A stretch of 64,000 nt of DNA from contig NZ_VSLD01000002.1 of assembly GCF_008107445.1 (NCBI RefSeq), positions 372,001 to 436,000 of the forward strand, written 5' to 3'. The DNA comes from Arthrobacter echini (lineage in GTDB: Bacteria > Actinomycetota > Actinomycetes > Actinomycetales > Micrococcaceae). A program made the translations under genes and the position numbers. This document shows positions 26,520 through 34,562 of this stretch, one piece after another (positions within the stretch are counted from its first letter, which is position 1; each line of letters opens with the position of its first letter). Below the pieces are notes generated by a model. The model was not told where the DNA came from and made no database searches. It saw only the letters and a program-made list of their open reading frames with translations.

Positions 26520-27628
26520 TGCTTTCCCCTCGTCTGTCTGCGGCCGTCGCTGCGGCCGATACTGCGGCGCGAGCCGAGTGATGAGATGCCGGAACCGAGC
26601 CGGAGGACGGCGTCGACCACGTCCTCGGGCGAGACGTTCGACAGGCACGGGTGTCCCTGCACGGGGCAGATCCGGGCCCGCGTGAGCGCGCAGGCGGCGT
26701 CCTGGTCCCCGAGCAGTTCCACGGGGACCTTGTACGGCGCCCAGCGGACGGCCGGGACCACGGGCGAGAACAGGCACACCACGGGGGTGCCCACGGCAGC
26801 GGCCAGATGCGCCGGCCCGGTGTTGCCCGTGATGACCACCGTGGCGCCCGCCAGGACGGTTCCCAGGGTGTCCAGATCCGTCCTGCCGCCGAGATCCCGG
26901 CCCTCCGGACCCGCCACGGTCGAGGTAAGGCCGGTCTCGCCGGGGCCCCCCGTGACCACCACGCGGAAGCCCGCGGCGGTGAGGAGTTCCACGGCGGCGG
27001 CGTGGTGCAGGGGCGGCCAGGCGCGGGCGGGAACGGCGGCGCCGGGGTGCACCACCACGTAGGGACCCTCGCCCACGAGGTCCCGCAGCTCCGAGGGGTC
27101 CGGCCGCGGGGTGACCTGCAGTCTCCCGTCGTCGCCGTCCGGCAGGGCATACCCCGCGGCCTCGGCAATTCCCAGCGCCCGCTCCGCCTCCGGCTGGTCC
27201 TCGGGGAAGTCCTCCCCGGGCCTGATGCGCACGTCCAGGAGGGATCCGGCGTAGTCCACGGAGGCGCCGGAGATACGCCGGACTCCCGAGAGGCGCAGCA
27301 GGAGGGCGAGCGGCAGCGGCGACTGGTGGAAGGAGGTCAGGATCACGGCCTCGTCCACTTCGAGCGCCTCCACCGAGTCCTGCAGTTCGGCGATCAACTC
27401 CGGCGTCGCGTCGGGCGCGGGGTCCACGATCCAGGGAGCGGACCAGGTCACGACGTCGGCCACACCGGGCAGCAGTCGGCCAGCGGCGGCGCCCTGCGGT
27501 CCGCACAGGAGGACGACGTCGTTGGGCGAGTCCCCGTGGTCCCCCGCCGCGATGGCCCGCACCGCCGGTCCGGCGAGCAACACGTCACCGGCGCTGTCCA
27601 GGCGTGCGACCAGCACGCGGCGCCTCAT
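26516..27628 (-). CDS. Glycosyltransferase family 9 (heptosyltransferase-like), copy 2
   Basis: GT9 enzyme (370 aa), WaaC/WaaF-like. It begins RVLVARLDSAGDVLLAGPAV (nucleotide-sugar/acceptor loop). It has VVVHPGAAVPARAWPP and ITGNTGPAHLAAAVGTPVV, where the His and Gly-rich loop bind the ADP-heptose phosphates, and then a Cys-rich stretch CALTRARICPVQGHPCL that closely matches the C..C..GH..C pattern of true heptosyltransferases. This is the best heptosyltransferase candidate of the three GT9 copies. It overlaps gmhB by 4 bases at its start and the next glycosyltransferase by 4 bases at its stop. The acceptor is unknown since no LPS is expected. Confidence 0.9.
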   Translation of the reverse strand: MRRRVLVARLDSAGDVLLAGPAVRAIAAGDHGDSPNDVVLLCGPQGAAAGRLLPGVADVVTWSAPWIVDPAPDATPELIAELQDSVEALEVDEAVILTSFHQSPLPLALLLRLSGVRRISGASVDYAGSLLDVRIRPGEDFPEDQPEAERALGIAEAAGYALPDGDDGRLQVTPRPDPSELRDLVGEGPYVVVHPGAAVPARAWPPLHHAAAVELLTAAGFRVVVTGGPGETGLTSTVAGPEGRDLGGRTDLDTLGTVLAGATVVITGNTGPAHLAAAVGTPVVCLFSPVVPAVRWAPYKVPVELLGDQDAACALTRARICPVQGHPCLSNVSPEDVVDAVLRLGSGISSLGSRRSIGRSDGRRQTRGKQ

Positions 27629-28173
27629 GAGGTCCCCTCCCACAGCAGAGCCACGGCCTCGGCGAGGCTCCCCGCGACGGCGGGGGCCGCACGGATCTCC
27701 TCCTCGAGGGTCACCACGGTCGGGACGAGCACTGCTCGCGCCCCGGCGGCGGCGGCGGCTCCCATATCGGCCCCGATGTCGCCGATGACGGCGACCTCGG
27801 ACGGGGCCAGACCCAGTCGCTCGCTCGCGGACAGGATCATGCCCGGCTCGGGTTTGCGGCACCGGCAGCCGTCCTCCGGTCCGTGGGGGCAGACCTCCCA
27901 GAGGTCGAACGGGCCGAGCAGCTCCTCGACCTCCGCATTGACGGCGTCGACCTGCTCCCGGGTGAGGAGGCCGCGGGCGATCCCGGACTGGTTGGTGACG
28001 ACGCCGAGGCGCACGCCGTCCGCGCGCAACCGGTCGAGGACGTTCCGCGCACCGGGCATGGGCTCCACCAGCGAGGGATCCCCGTTGTACGGGACGTCCC
28101 GGACGATGGTCCCGTCCCGGTCGAACAGGACGGCACGCGGGGCGGTCCGCGGAAGTCCGGGTGAGAAGTCCAT
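27625..28173 (-). CDS. gmhB: D,D-heptose 1,7-bisphosphate 7-phosphatase
   Basis: HAD-family phosphatase (182 aa) that removes the 7-phosphate from heptose 1,7-bisphosphate. Motif I is VLFDRDGTIV, with nucleophile and acid Asp. Motif II is VVTNQSGIARG. The GmhB zinc loop CPHGPEDGCRCRKP carries C-x-H and C-x-C ligands, and motif III/IV is KPEPG...VIGDIGADM. It matches GmhB rather than histidinol phosphatase (HisB-N) because of the operon. First gene of a seven-gene minus-strand unit (gmhB, GT9, GT, GT4, gmhA, hldE-like, SDR) and divergent from GT9 copy 3. No good Shine-Dalgarno is seen, so a leaderless start is likely. Confidence 0.93.
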   Translation of the reverse strand: MDFSPGLPRTAPRAVLFDRDGTIVRDVPYNGDPSLVEPMPGARNVLDRLRADGVRLGVVTNQSGIARGLLTREQVDAVNAEVEELLGPFDLWEVCPHGPEDGCRCRKPEPGMILSASERLGLAPSEVAVIGDIGADMGAAAAAGARAVLVPTVVTLEEEIRAAPAVAGSLAEAVALLWEGTS

Positions 28174-28298
28174 ACAGGCTTAGTGCCCGGGAAGGAGCAG
28201 TACTAAACACTTCGCGGTGAACTTCTTCTGACCACCACCGTTCCCCCGGCGCGAAGACCCCGCAGCCACCCACCCGGACCTCTGGCAGGATGAACCGC

Positions 28299-29330
28299 AT
28301 GACCTCCGAGGGCACCGCCGCGACCACCCGCGACCGTCCGTCGTCCGCACCGGCCAGCGGGTCCGCACGCGACCGTCCGGTTCCGCCCTCGACTCCTGCG
28401 CCCGACGGCCGCCCGGAGCTCCTCGCCCTCCGTGCCCTGAAGCTCGGTGATCTCCTCGTGGCCGTCCCGGCCCTCCGTGGCCTGCGCCGCGCCTTCCCGG
28501 AACACCGGATCCTGTACGCGGCCCAGGAGTGGCTGCGACCCGTCGTCGGCCTGATCGACGCGATCGACGACCTCCTGCCCACCCACGGGCTGGACGCCCC
28601 CCTCCCGGTGGAGCACGGGCGGATCGACATCGCAGTGAATCTGCACGGCAACGGCGCCCAGAGTCGGGGACGGCTCGGCGAGATCGGTGCGCACCGGCGC
28701 CTTGGCCACCGCTCGCCCGGCTGGGACGGTCCGGTCTGGCGCCCCGGCGTCCACGAGCGGGAGCGCTGGGCGTCCCTGGTGGCCTGGCACGGTGCGCCGG
28801 CGGACCCGCTGGACTGCCGACTCGGGCTGCCCGCCGTGACGAGCCCGGTGCCCGGGGCCGTCGTCGTGCATGTGGGTGCCGCGTACGGCAGCAGGCTGTG
28901 GCCCGTCGAACGGTTCGCGGCAGTCGCCCAGCGTCTTGCCGCCTCCGGACACCGCGTTGTGTTCACCGGCAGCGACGGCGAGCGCGCACGGGCCCTCGCC
29001 GTCGCCGATGCCGCCGGGCTGCCCGAGGAGACCGTCGCTGCCGGGAAGCTGCCACTCGACCGGTTCGCCGCGCTCATCGCGGGCGCGGAGCTGGTGGTCT
29101 CGGCCGATACGGGTGCCGCTCATCTCGCCTCGGCCTACGCCCGGCCGTCGGTCGTGCTGTTCGGGCCGGCGCCCGTGACCGAGTGGGGCCCCCCACCGGG
29201 CCCCCATACCGTCCTGACCGATGCCTCGGTACGCCTCGGCGACACCTTCTCCCCGACGCCCGATCCCGCCCTGCTGGCTGTCACGGTGGACCAGGTACTG
29301 GCTGCAGCCGCGGCCCACGGCATCGCGTAG
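28299..29330 (+). CDS. Glycosyltransferase family 9 (heptosyltransferase-like), copy 3
   Basis: GT9 enzyme (343 aa). After about 40 low-complexity residues rich in Ser, Pro and Arg come LLALRALKLGDLLVAVPAL, DIAVNLHGNGAQSRGRL, VVVHVGAAYGSRLWPVERFA and VSADTGAAHLASAYARPSVV, the family signatures. It lacks the C-terminal Cys loop of copy 2. The ATG at 28299 has AGGA 8 bases upstream; an in-frame ATG at 28290 is an alternative. It diverges from gmhB across about 125 bases, so the two transcripts may share control. Confidence 0.88.
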   Translation: MTSEGTAATTRDRPSSAPASGSARDRPVPPSTPAPDGRPELLALRALKLGDLLVAVPALRGLRRAFPEHRILYAAQEWLRPVVGLIDAIDDLLPTHGLDAPLPVEHGRIDIAVNLHGNGAQSRGRLGEIGAHRRLGHRSPGWDGPVWRPGVHERERWASLVAWHGAPADPLDCRLGLPAVTSPVPGAVVVHVGAAYGSRLWPVERFAAVAQRLAASGHRVVFTGSDGERARALAVADAAGLPEETVAAGKLPLDRFAALIAGAELVVSADTGAAHLASAYARPSVVLFGPAPVTEWGPPPGPHTVLTDASVRLGDTFSPTPDPALLAVTVDQVLAAAAAHGIA

Positions 29331-29357
29331 CCGAGCCTGCCCCGACCGCCGAGCGGT

Positions 29358-30233
29358 TCACCCCGTCCGGCCCGGCGCCCGGGACGACCCTGCGGCCGGA
29401 TGGGGCTGGGCGGGCGAGCTGAGCAGGGTCTTCTGCAGTCTGACGAGGATCCGTGAGAGGGCCCGGGAAACCTGCATCTGCGACATCCCCAGCGCGTCCG
29501 CGATCACCTGCTGCGTCTGCTCCATGAAATACCGGCGATAGAGCAGTTCCTTCTCGCTCGGACCGAGGTCGTTCACGGCACCCCGCAGCGAGATCATGTC
29601 GTCACTGCGATCCGTACCGCTCGCTTCGACGGCCAGCGTCTCAGCCCAGCCCAGACCCTCGGACTCGGCGTCGAGCGATTCCGGACGGAGGCTGGAGTGG
29701 GACGCCTGCGCCTCGAGGATCCTGGCCTCCGCATGACCCAGTTCCAGGCCCAGTTCCCGGGTCGTCGCTTCACGACCGAATCGCTGTGCCAGTGCCGGTG
29801 CGGCCCTGGCTATCTCGGTGCGCAGGTCCTGGATCTCCCGCGGCGGACGGATCACCCAGCACGAGTCCCGCAGGTACCGCTTGATCTCGCCGTTGATCGT
29901 CGGAACGGCGAAGGACGCGAACGGGACACCGCGCGCAGGATCGAAGCGCTGCACGGCCTTGATGAGCCCCAGGTACGCCACCTGGCGGATGTCGGAGGCC
30001 TCCGGGCCCGACGACGCGAAGGACCGCGCCACGGACTCGGCAATGTCCATATGACGCAGGGCGATGTCGTCCTGCAACGCTGCTGTCAGCCGCGCTCCCG
30101 GCCGAGCGGCTGTCCCCGGGGTGACCCCGTGAGAGCCGGAGCAGTCAGCGGCGGCGCTGCCGGATATCTCGCCCCGCACCTGGGGTACGGCGGAACTCTG
30201 CGTGCGACGCTGCGTCGCCGGAAGAACACTCAC
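29358..30233 (-). CDS. RNA polymerase sigma factor, SigB/SigF (group 3) family
   Basis: Alternative sigma factor (about 291 aa). Region 2 reads IRQVAYLGLIKAVQRFDPARG and VPFASFAVPTINGEIKRYLRD, followed by WVIRPPREIQDL. Region 3 follows. Region 4.2 is the helix-turn-helix QQVIADALGMSQMQVSRALS. It resembles general-stress and sporulation-type sigma factors of actinobacteria. No anti-sigma (RsbW) or anti-anti-sigma gene is adjacent, which is unusual. Start is uncertain: GTG 30233 is chosen, giving about 60 residues before region 2, but GGGGAG is too close for a normal ribosome site. An upstream ATG at 30347 is possible. Confidence 0.85.
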   Translation of the reverse strand: MSVLPATQRRTQSSAVPQVRGEISGSAAADCSGSHGVTPGTAARPGARLTAALQDDIALRHMDIAESVARSFASSGPEASDIRQVAYLGLIKAVQRFDPARGVPFASFAVPTINGEIKRYLRDSCWVIRPPREIQDLRTEIARAAPALAQRFGREATTRELGLELGHAEARILEAQASHSSLRPESLDAESEGLGWAETLAVEASGTDRSDDMISLRGAVNDLGPSEKELLYRRYFMEQTQQVIADALGMSQMQVSRALSRILVRLQKTLLSSPAQPHPAAGSSRAPGRTG

Positions 30234-30374
30234 GCTCCCCAACAAAACAGCAGACTGATCGATCCGCAACAGTGAACATGGACGGAGCCGCTTTCCTCCA
30301 CGGGCTTCCCTTCGGGCTGCGAGCACGCTATGGCAACGGACTGCCACCCGTCATCCCGGTCCCCGGACCGGGTC

Positions 30375-30881
30375 TCAGCCGGGGACGGTGGCAGGGCCCG
30401 AGGCCGTGGGCCCGTCGGGTGCCGTGCCTGGGTCGGACGCCGGGCCGGGGACTTCCCGCTTCCATCGGGATGCTCCGAGCTCACCGATGATGGCCTGCAG
30501 ATGTCCCCGCAGTTCCTCGGACACCAGGGCGCCTCCGCTCACGAGGGTCTGCTCGATGTCGTCGGCGGCGTCGAGCACCTGCCGCCCCGTGGCGGAGAGG
30601 GACACCGAGTGCGAGCGCCGGTCGAGGTCGTTCGGCACGCGCAGCACGCATCCCCTGGACTCCAGATGGGAGAGGGTCTTGCCCATGGTCTGGGCCTGCA
30701 CCCGGACGCTATGCGCAAGCGTGGCCTGGGTCATGGCGCCCTGCTCCGCGAGCACCCCCAGCGCGATCACACCGGCGTGGGTCACCCCGAGGTGGTTCAG
30801 CCGTTCCATCCACGCATGTTCCACCAGGCGGGCCGCGGTGGTCAGCAGGCGGCCCGTGGTCCACTGATCCAGATTGCGCAT
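30375..30881 (-). CDS. MarR-family transcriptional regulator
   Basis: Winged-helix regulator (168 aa). Recognition helix region: MTQATLAHSVRVQAQTMGKTLSHLESRGCV; wing: VPNDLDRRSHSVSLSATG, the typical D-R-R motif of MarR. The C-terminal 30 residues are Pro/Ala/Gly-rich and probably disordered. ATG 30881 follows GAGGAAGG with a good gap and is preferred over the TTG 6 bases upstream. It diverges from the peroxiredoxin gene at 31045, so control of that gene, perhaps in response to oxidants, is plausible. No Cys typical of OhrR is near the N-terminus, but one Cys is present at GCVLRV. Confidence 0.88.
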   Translation of the reverse strand: MRNLDQWTTGRLLTTAARLVEHAWMERLNHLGVTHAGVIALGVLAEQGAMTQATLAHSVRVQAQTMGKTLSHLESRGCVLRVPNDLDRRSHSVSLSATGRQVLDAADDIEQTLVSGGALVSEELRGHLQAIIGELGASRWKREVPGPASDPGTAPDGPTASGPATVPG

Positions 30882-31044
30882 GGCCAACCTTCCTCTCGCT
30901 CGCAGAGCTGCAGCTCAGGCACCGGAGCTGAGATCAATGATAGCTAGGCTGTACCCTCTGATTGCCGACCACTTCCTTCTCCGATCCCTTTCCGACCGGA
31001 GAAGGAGTCCCGCGGCGGCGAACCATCGATCCTCAGGAGCAGGC

Positions 31045-31518
31045 ATGACGCAGCAACTGGACCAGGGCGCCACGGCGCCCGATTTCACGCTCCCCGATGC
31101 GCAGGGCAACCCTGTGACGCTGTCCTCCTTCAGGGGCGGCGATGTGATCGTGTACTTCTACCCCGCGGCTGCCACACCCGGGTGCACCACGCAGGCCTGC
31201 GATTTCCGCGACAACCTCGCCTCGCTCGGCGCAGCCGGCTTCACCGTCCTCGGGATCTCGCCCGATCCGGTGGAGAAGCTCGCCGACTTCGTGGAGCAGG
31301 AGGCGCTGACCTTCCCCCTGCTCTCGGACGAGGACCACGGGGTAGCGGCGGCCTACGGCGCCTGGGGGGAGAAGAAGAACTACGGGAAGACCTACGAGGG
31401 ACTCATCCGGTCCACCGTGGTGATCGACGCCGAGGGAACTATCTCGCTGGCCCAGTACAATGTGCGGGCCACCGGTCACGTGGCGAAGCTCCGACGGGAC
31501 CTCGGGATCGACCGGTAG
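31045..31518 (+). CDS. bcp: Thiol peroxidase, bacterioferritin comigratory protein family
   Basis: Atypical 2-Cys or 1-Cys peroxiredoxin (157 aa) that reduces hydrogen peroxide and organic peroxides with thioredoxin. Typical Bcp marks are APDFTLPDAQGNPVTLSSF, the active site YFYPAAATPGCTTQACDFRD with the peroxidatic Cys and a second Cys four residues later, and SPDPVEKLADF. RSTVVIDAEGTI and the C-terminal GHVAKLRRDLG are also usual. The ATG has GGAGC upstream. Divergent from the MarR gene. The intergenic region holds a TAGGCT -10-like box at 30945-30950, which would leave a leader of nearly 90 bases. Confidence 0.95.
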   Translation: MTQQLDQGATAPDFTLPDAQGNPVTLSSFRGGDVIVYFYPAAATPGCTTQACDFRDNLASLGAAGFTVLGISPDPVEKLADFVEQEALTFPLLSDEDHGVAAAYGAWGEKKNYGKTYEGLIRSTVVIDAEGTISLAQYNVRATGHVAKLRRDLGIDR

Positions 31519-31587
31519 CCGTCGTGCCGCCGCTGCGGTGGCGCTAGAGTGACACCAGGAAGATGCCCCTGTTCTGCAGGCATCGAG

Positions 31588-31669
<82 letters not shown>

Positions 31670-31867
31670 CAACAGGATCAGCCGGCCGGAGTCCCCGTGT
31701 GGATCCGGCGCCGGGACCGGGCGAACGCTTTCTTCGATTTCCCCACCTGCCTACCCATCCGCCTCCCTGGTTCGACCGAATGACCTCTGAGACATCGACA
31801 CGATGTGTTCCACCCCACGGCACCGACCGCAGGCACCCGCCCGGTCACATCTACGGAGGATATTCCC

Positions 31868-32572
31868 ATGGCAGTCATCCAGCGCAGGAACCTTTCGATC
31901 CTCGGGATCGCAGCAGTATCGATGTTCGGTCTCGCAGCCTGCGGCGGCGGCGACGAGGCGTCGTCCGAGCCCAGCGAGAGCAGCATGGCCAGCGAGAGCA
32001 GCATGGCCAGCGAGAGCGCCGAGGCCAGCATGGCCCCGTCGGCCTCCAGTGACGCGATGATGGATCCCGCGGCGAACCTCGTGGGCCCCGGATGCGAGGA
32101 CTACGCAGCCGAGGTGCCCGACGGCGAAGGCTCGGTTGCCGGAATGGCCCTGGACCCGGTGGCCACCGCTGCCTCGAACAACCCCATCCTGACGCAGCTC
32201 ACGGCAGCTGTCTCCGGCGGGATCAACCCCGATGTCGATCTGGGCGACACGCTCAACAGCGGCGAGTACACCGTCTTCGCCCCGGTCGACGAGGCGTTCG
32301 AGGCACTGCCCGCCGAGACCGTCGAGGGACTCAAGACGGATACCGAGGGACTCACCAGCATCCTCACGTACCACGTGGTCGAGGGCAAGATGCAGCCCGC
32401 CGACATCGAGGGCACCACCCAGACCTCGCTCCAGGGCGGCGAGCTCGAGATCAGCGGCTCCGGCGACGAGCTCATGGTCAACGACGCCAATGTCATCTGC
32501 GGCGGCGTCCAGACCGCCAATGCCGTCGTGTACCTGATCGACACGGTGCTCTCGGTTCCCGCCGAGTCGTAG
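31868..32572 (+). CDS. Fasciclin-domain lipoprotein
   Basis: Surface lipoprotein (234 aa). A signal sequence ends in the lipobox LAAC (Cys near residue 25). A low-complexity Ser/Glu/Met/Ala linker with the repeat SESSMA follows (about 35-60). One fasciclin (FAS1) domain follows from about residue 90, with the motifs [20 protein letters not shown] (H1 region) and [11 protein letters not shown] (the YH motif), ending [17 protein letters not shown]1 lipoproteins of actinobacteria (MPB70/MPB83 type) are linked to adhesion and cell-wall roles. Strong ribosome site GGAGG. It stands alone between tRNA-Leu and tandem terminators. Confidence 0.93.
   Translation: MAVIQRRNLSILGIAAVSMFGLAACGGGDEASSEPSESSMASESSMASESAEASMAPSASSDAMMDPAANLVGPGCEDYAAEVPDGEGSVAGMALDPVATAASNNPILTQLTAAVSGGINPDVDLGDTLNSGEYTVFAPVDEAFEALPAETVEGLKTDTEGLTSILTYHVVEGKMQPADIEGTTQTSLQGGELEISGSGDELMVNDANVICGGVQTANAVVYLIDTVLSVPAES
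31973..32017 (+). repeat. 18-bp tandem repeat in the fasciclin lipoprotein linker
   Basis: Two and a half exact copies of AGCGAGAGCAGCATGGCC, coding for Ser-Glu-Ser-Ser-Met-Ala, in the linker between lipid anchor and FAS1 domain. Copy number may vary between strains. Confidence 0.85.
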
Positions 32573-32574
32573 CA

Positions 32575-32617
32575 CGGACCGTCCTGGTCCGGCCCTCCAT
32601 GTGGTCCAGGACGTCCG
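32575..32617 (+). terminator. First hairpin after the fasciclin gene
   Basis: 32575-32587 pairs with 32606-32617 (12 pairs, one bulged base), beginning 3 bases after the stop codon. Confidence 0.5.
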
Positions 32618-32620
32618 GAC

Positions 32621-32656
32621 AGGCCCCCTCACCCTCGCGGGGAGGGGGCCTGTTCC
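32621..32656 (+). terminator. Second hairpin (intrinsic terminator) after the fasciclin gene
   Basis: AGGCCCCCTC (32621-32630) pairs perfectly with GAGGGGGCCT (32642-32651), with a few T residues following. Together with the previous hairpin it forms a tandem terminator. Confidence 0.7.
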
Positions 32657-32747
32657 ATGTCCGGCGAGCGACGCGCCGTCGGGGAACGGACAGGACGATC
32701 ACCTACACTTGGGGCTTCATCCACCCGGCCCATCGGAGATCCCGCCT

Positions 32748-34463
32748 GTGAACACTGCCGCCGCGCGCCGCCCCGGTCGCCGGAGCCCCGCCGGAGTCCG
32801 CTCCCTCGCCGTCGCGCTGGCAGCCTGCCTCACCCTGGTCTCCTGTACCGCGCCGGAGGAGGCACCGCAGCCGGTCAAGAGCAGCACGGTGGTGGAGGAC
32901 GACCCGGGGACCTTCCGCTTCGGCACGGCCGCGGACCCGCGGACCCTCGATCCGGCACTCGCCATCGACACCGAGTCCTACCGCGTGACCCGCCAGCTGA
33001 TGCAGGGACTGGTGGGGATCGATCCCGTCACCTCCGAGCCGGTTCCCCTCCTCGCGGAGTCCTGGACCGAACAGGACAGCGGCCGCGCCTACCACTTCAC
33101 CCTGAGGGAGGACGTCGTCTTCCACGACGGGCAGCCCTTCAACGCCGCCGCGGTGTGTGCCAACTTCGAGCGCTGGTACACCATGCCGCCCTCCGACCAC
33201 CTCGACCGGTCGCGGCTGCCGTTCAAGGACGTCTTCAGGGCCTTCTCGGACCAGCCGGAGCTGAGCCTGTACGAGGGGTGCACGGTGACGTCGGAGTACA
33301 CCCTGACGCTGCAGCTCGCACGGCAGATCACCTCGCTGATCCCCGCGCTGGCGGCACCGGCCTTCGCCCTCGGCTCGCCGGCCGCGCTCACCTCCGATCA
33401 GGCCAACGAGCTCAGCCACAGCAGGAGCGGCACGTTCATCTCCAGATTCGGGGCCGCGCCCGTCGGCACCGGCCCGTTCGAACTCGTCCGCTGGGAGGCG
33501 GGCGAGGTGGAGCTGAAGTCCTTCGCGAACTACTGGGGCGAAGCCGGGGACGTGGACCGTGTCGTCTTCACCACCATCACGGACGCAGGAGCGCGCGCAC
33601 GGGCCCTCACCTCGGGGCGCATCGACGGGTACGACTTCGTCTCGGTGGACAGCGCGGTGGACCTCGCCCGCAACGGTGTCCAGTTCCTTCAGCGTGATCC
33701 CTACTCGGTGCTCTACCTCGGGCTGAACCAGGATTTCCCCGGCGTGGACGACGTCCTCTTCCGGCGGGCCGTGGCCCACGCGATCGACAAGAGGGCGCTG
33801 ATCGACGGCCGGTTCCTGGACGGTACGAAGCCGGCCCGCTCCTTCCTGCCCGAGAAGCTCGGGATCAGCACGGAGGACGTCACCACCTACGGATACAACC
33901 CTGCACGCGCCAAGGACCTCCTGGAGCAGGCCGGCTACGACGGCGAGGAGCTCCCCTTCTACTACCCGCGCTCCGTCTCCCGTCCGTATTTGCCCGCGCC
34001 CGAGAAGGCCTACGCCGAACTGAGCCGCCAACTCGTGGAGGCGGGCTTCAACATCAGGCCCGTGCCGATCGAGTGGAGCGAGGGGTACGTCGACGCCGTC
34101 CAGCGTCCCGGCGACCGCGCCTTCCACCTCCTGGGCTGGAGCGGCACCTACCAGGACCCGGACAATTTCCTCGGGGCCCTCTTCGGCAGCACCAGCGCCG
34201 AGTTCGCCTACGACGACTCCCAATTGGAGAGCAAGATCACCCGGGCAGGCAGCCTCCCTGCCGGGCAGGAGCGATCCGATGCCTACGCGGACATCAGCGC
34301 ACAGCTCTCGGAGCGGATTCCGGCCGTGCCGCTGGTGCTGCCCATCTCCGCCCTGGCCATGAGCCCCCGCGTGGTGAGCTATCCCGTGAGCCCGGTGATG
34401 AACGAGGTCTTCAACCGGATCGATCTGGCCGACGTGGAGGCGGACGGCAGGCGCTCGGGCTGA
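32748..34463 (+). CDS. ABC transporter substrate-binding lipoprotein (SBP_bac_5, peptide/nickel type)
   Basis: Extracytoplasmic binding protein (571 aa) for oligopeptides or related solutes. The signal peptide ends in the lipobox LVSC (Cys near residue 33). The mature part has the family-5 signatures FRFGTAADPRTLDPALAID, LLAESWTEQDSGRAYHFTLR and FHDGQPFNAAAVCANFE, then GTGPFELVRWEAGE and RRAVAHAIDKRALIDGRFLDG. GTG 32748 has GGAG 8 bases upstream. No permease or ATPase gene is adjacent; the gene ends 99 bases before mqo. So it is an orphan binding protein that must share a transporter encoded elsewhere. Ligand unknown. Confidence 0.92.
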   Translation: MNTAAARRPGRRSPAGVRSLAVALAACLTLVSCTAPEEAPQPVKSSTVVEDDPGTFRFGTAADPRTLDPALAIDTESYRVTRQLMQGLVGIDPVTSEPVPLLAESWTEQDSGRAYHFTLREDVVFHDGQPFNAAAVCANFERWYTMPPSDHLDRSRLPFKDVFRAFSDQPELSLYEGCTVTSEYTLTLQLARQITSLIPALAAPAFALGSPAALTSDQANELSHSRSGTFISRFGAAPVGTGPFELVRWEAGEVELKSFANYWGEAGDVDRVVFTTITDAGARARALTSGRIDGYDFVSVDSAVDLARNGVQFLQRDPYSVLYLGLNQDFPGVDDVLFRRAVAHAIDKRALIDGRFLDGTKPARSFLPEKLGISTEDVTTYGYNPARAKDLLEQAGYDGEELPFYYPRSVSRPYLPAPEKAYAELSRQLVEAGFNIRPVPIEWSEGYVDAVQRPGDRAFHLLGWSGTYQDPDNFLGALFGSTSAEFAYDDSQLESKITRAGSLPAGQERSDAYADISAQLSERIPAVPLVLPISALAMSPRVVSYPVSPVMNEVFNRIDLADVEADGRRSG

Positions 34464-34562
34464 CCCCGGCGTGGCGGCCCTGACGACCACGGAAGGAATT
34501 TATAGATCGTCACCAGCAGACGTTAGGCTGTGGCTGCTAGCACCACGTGACTGGAGACTCCG

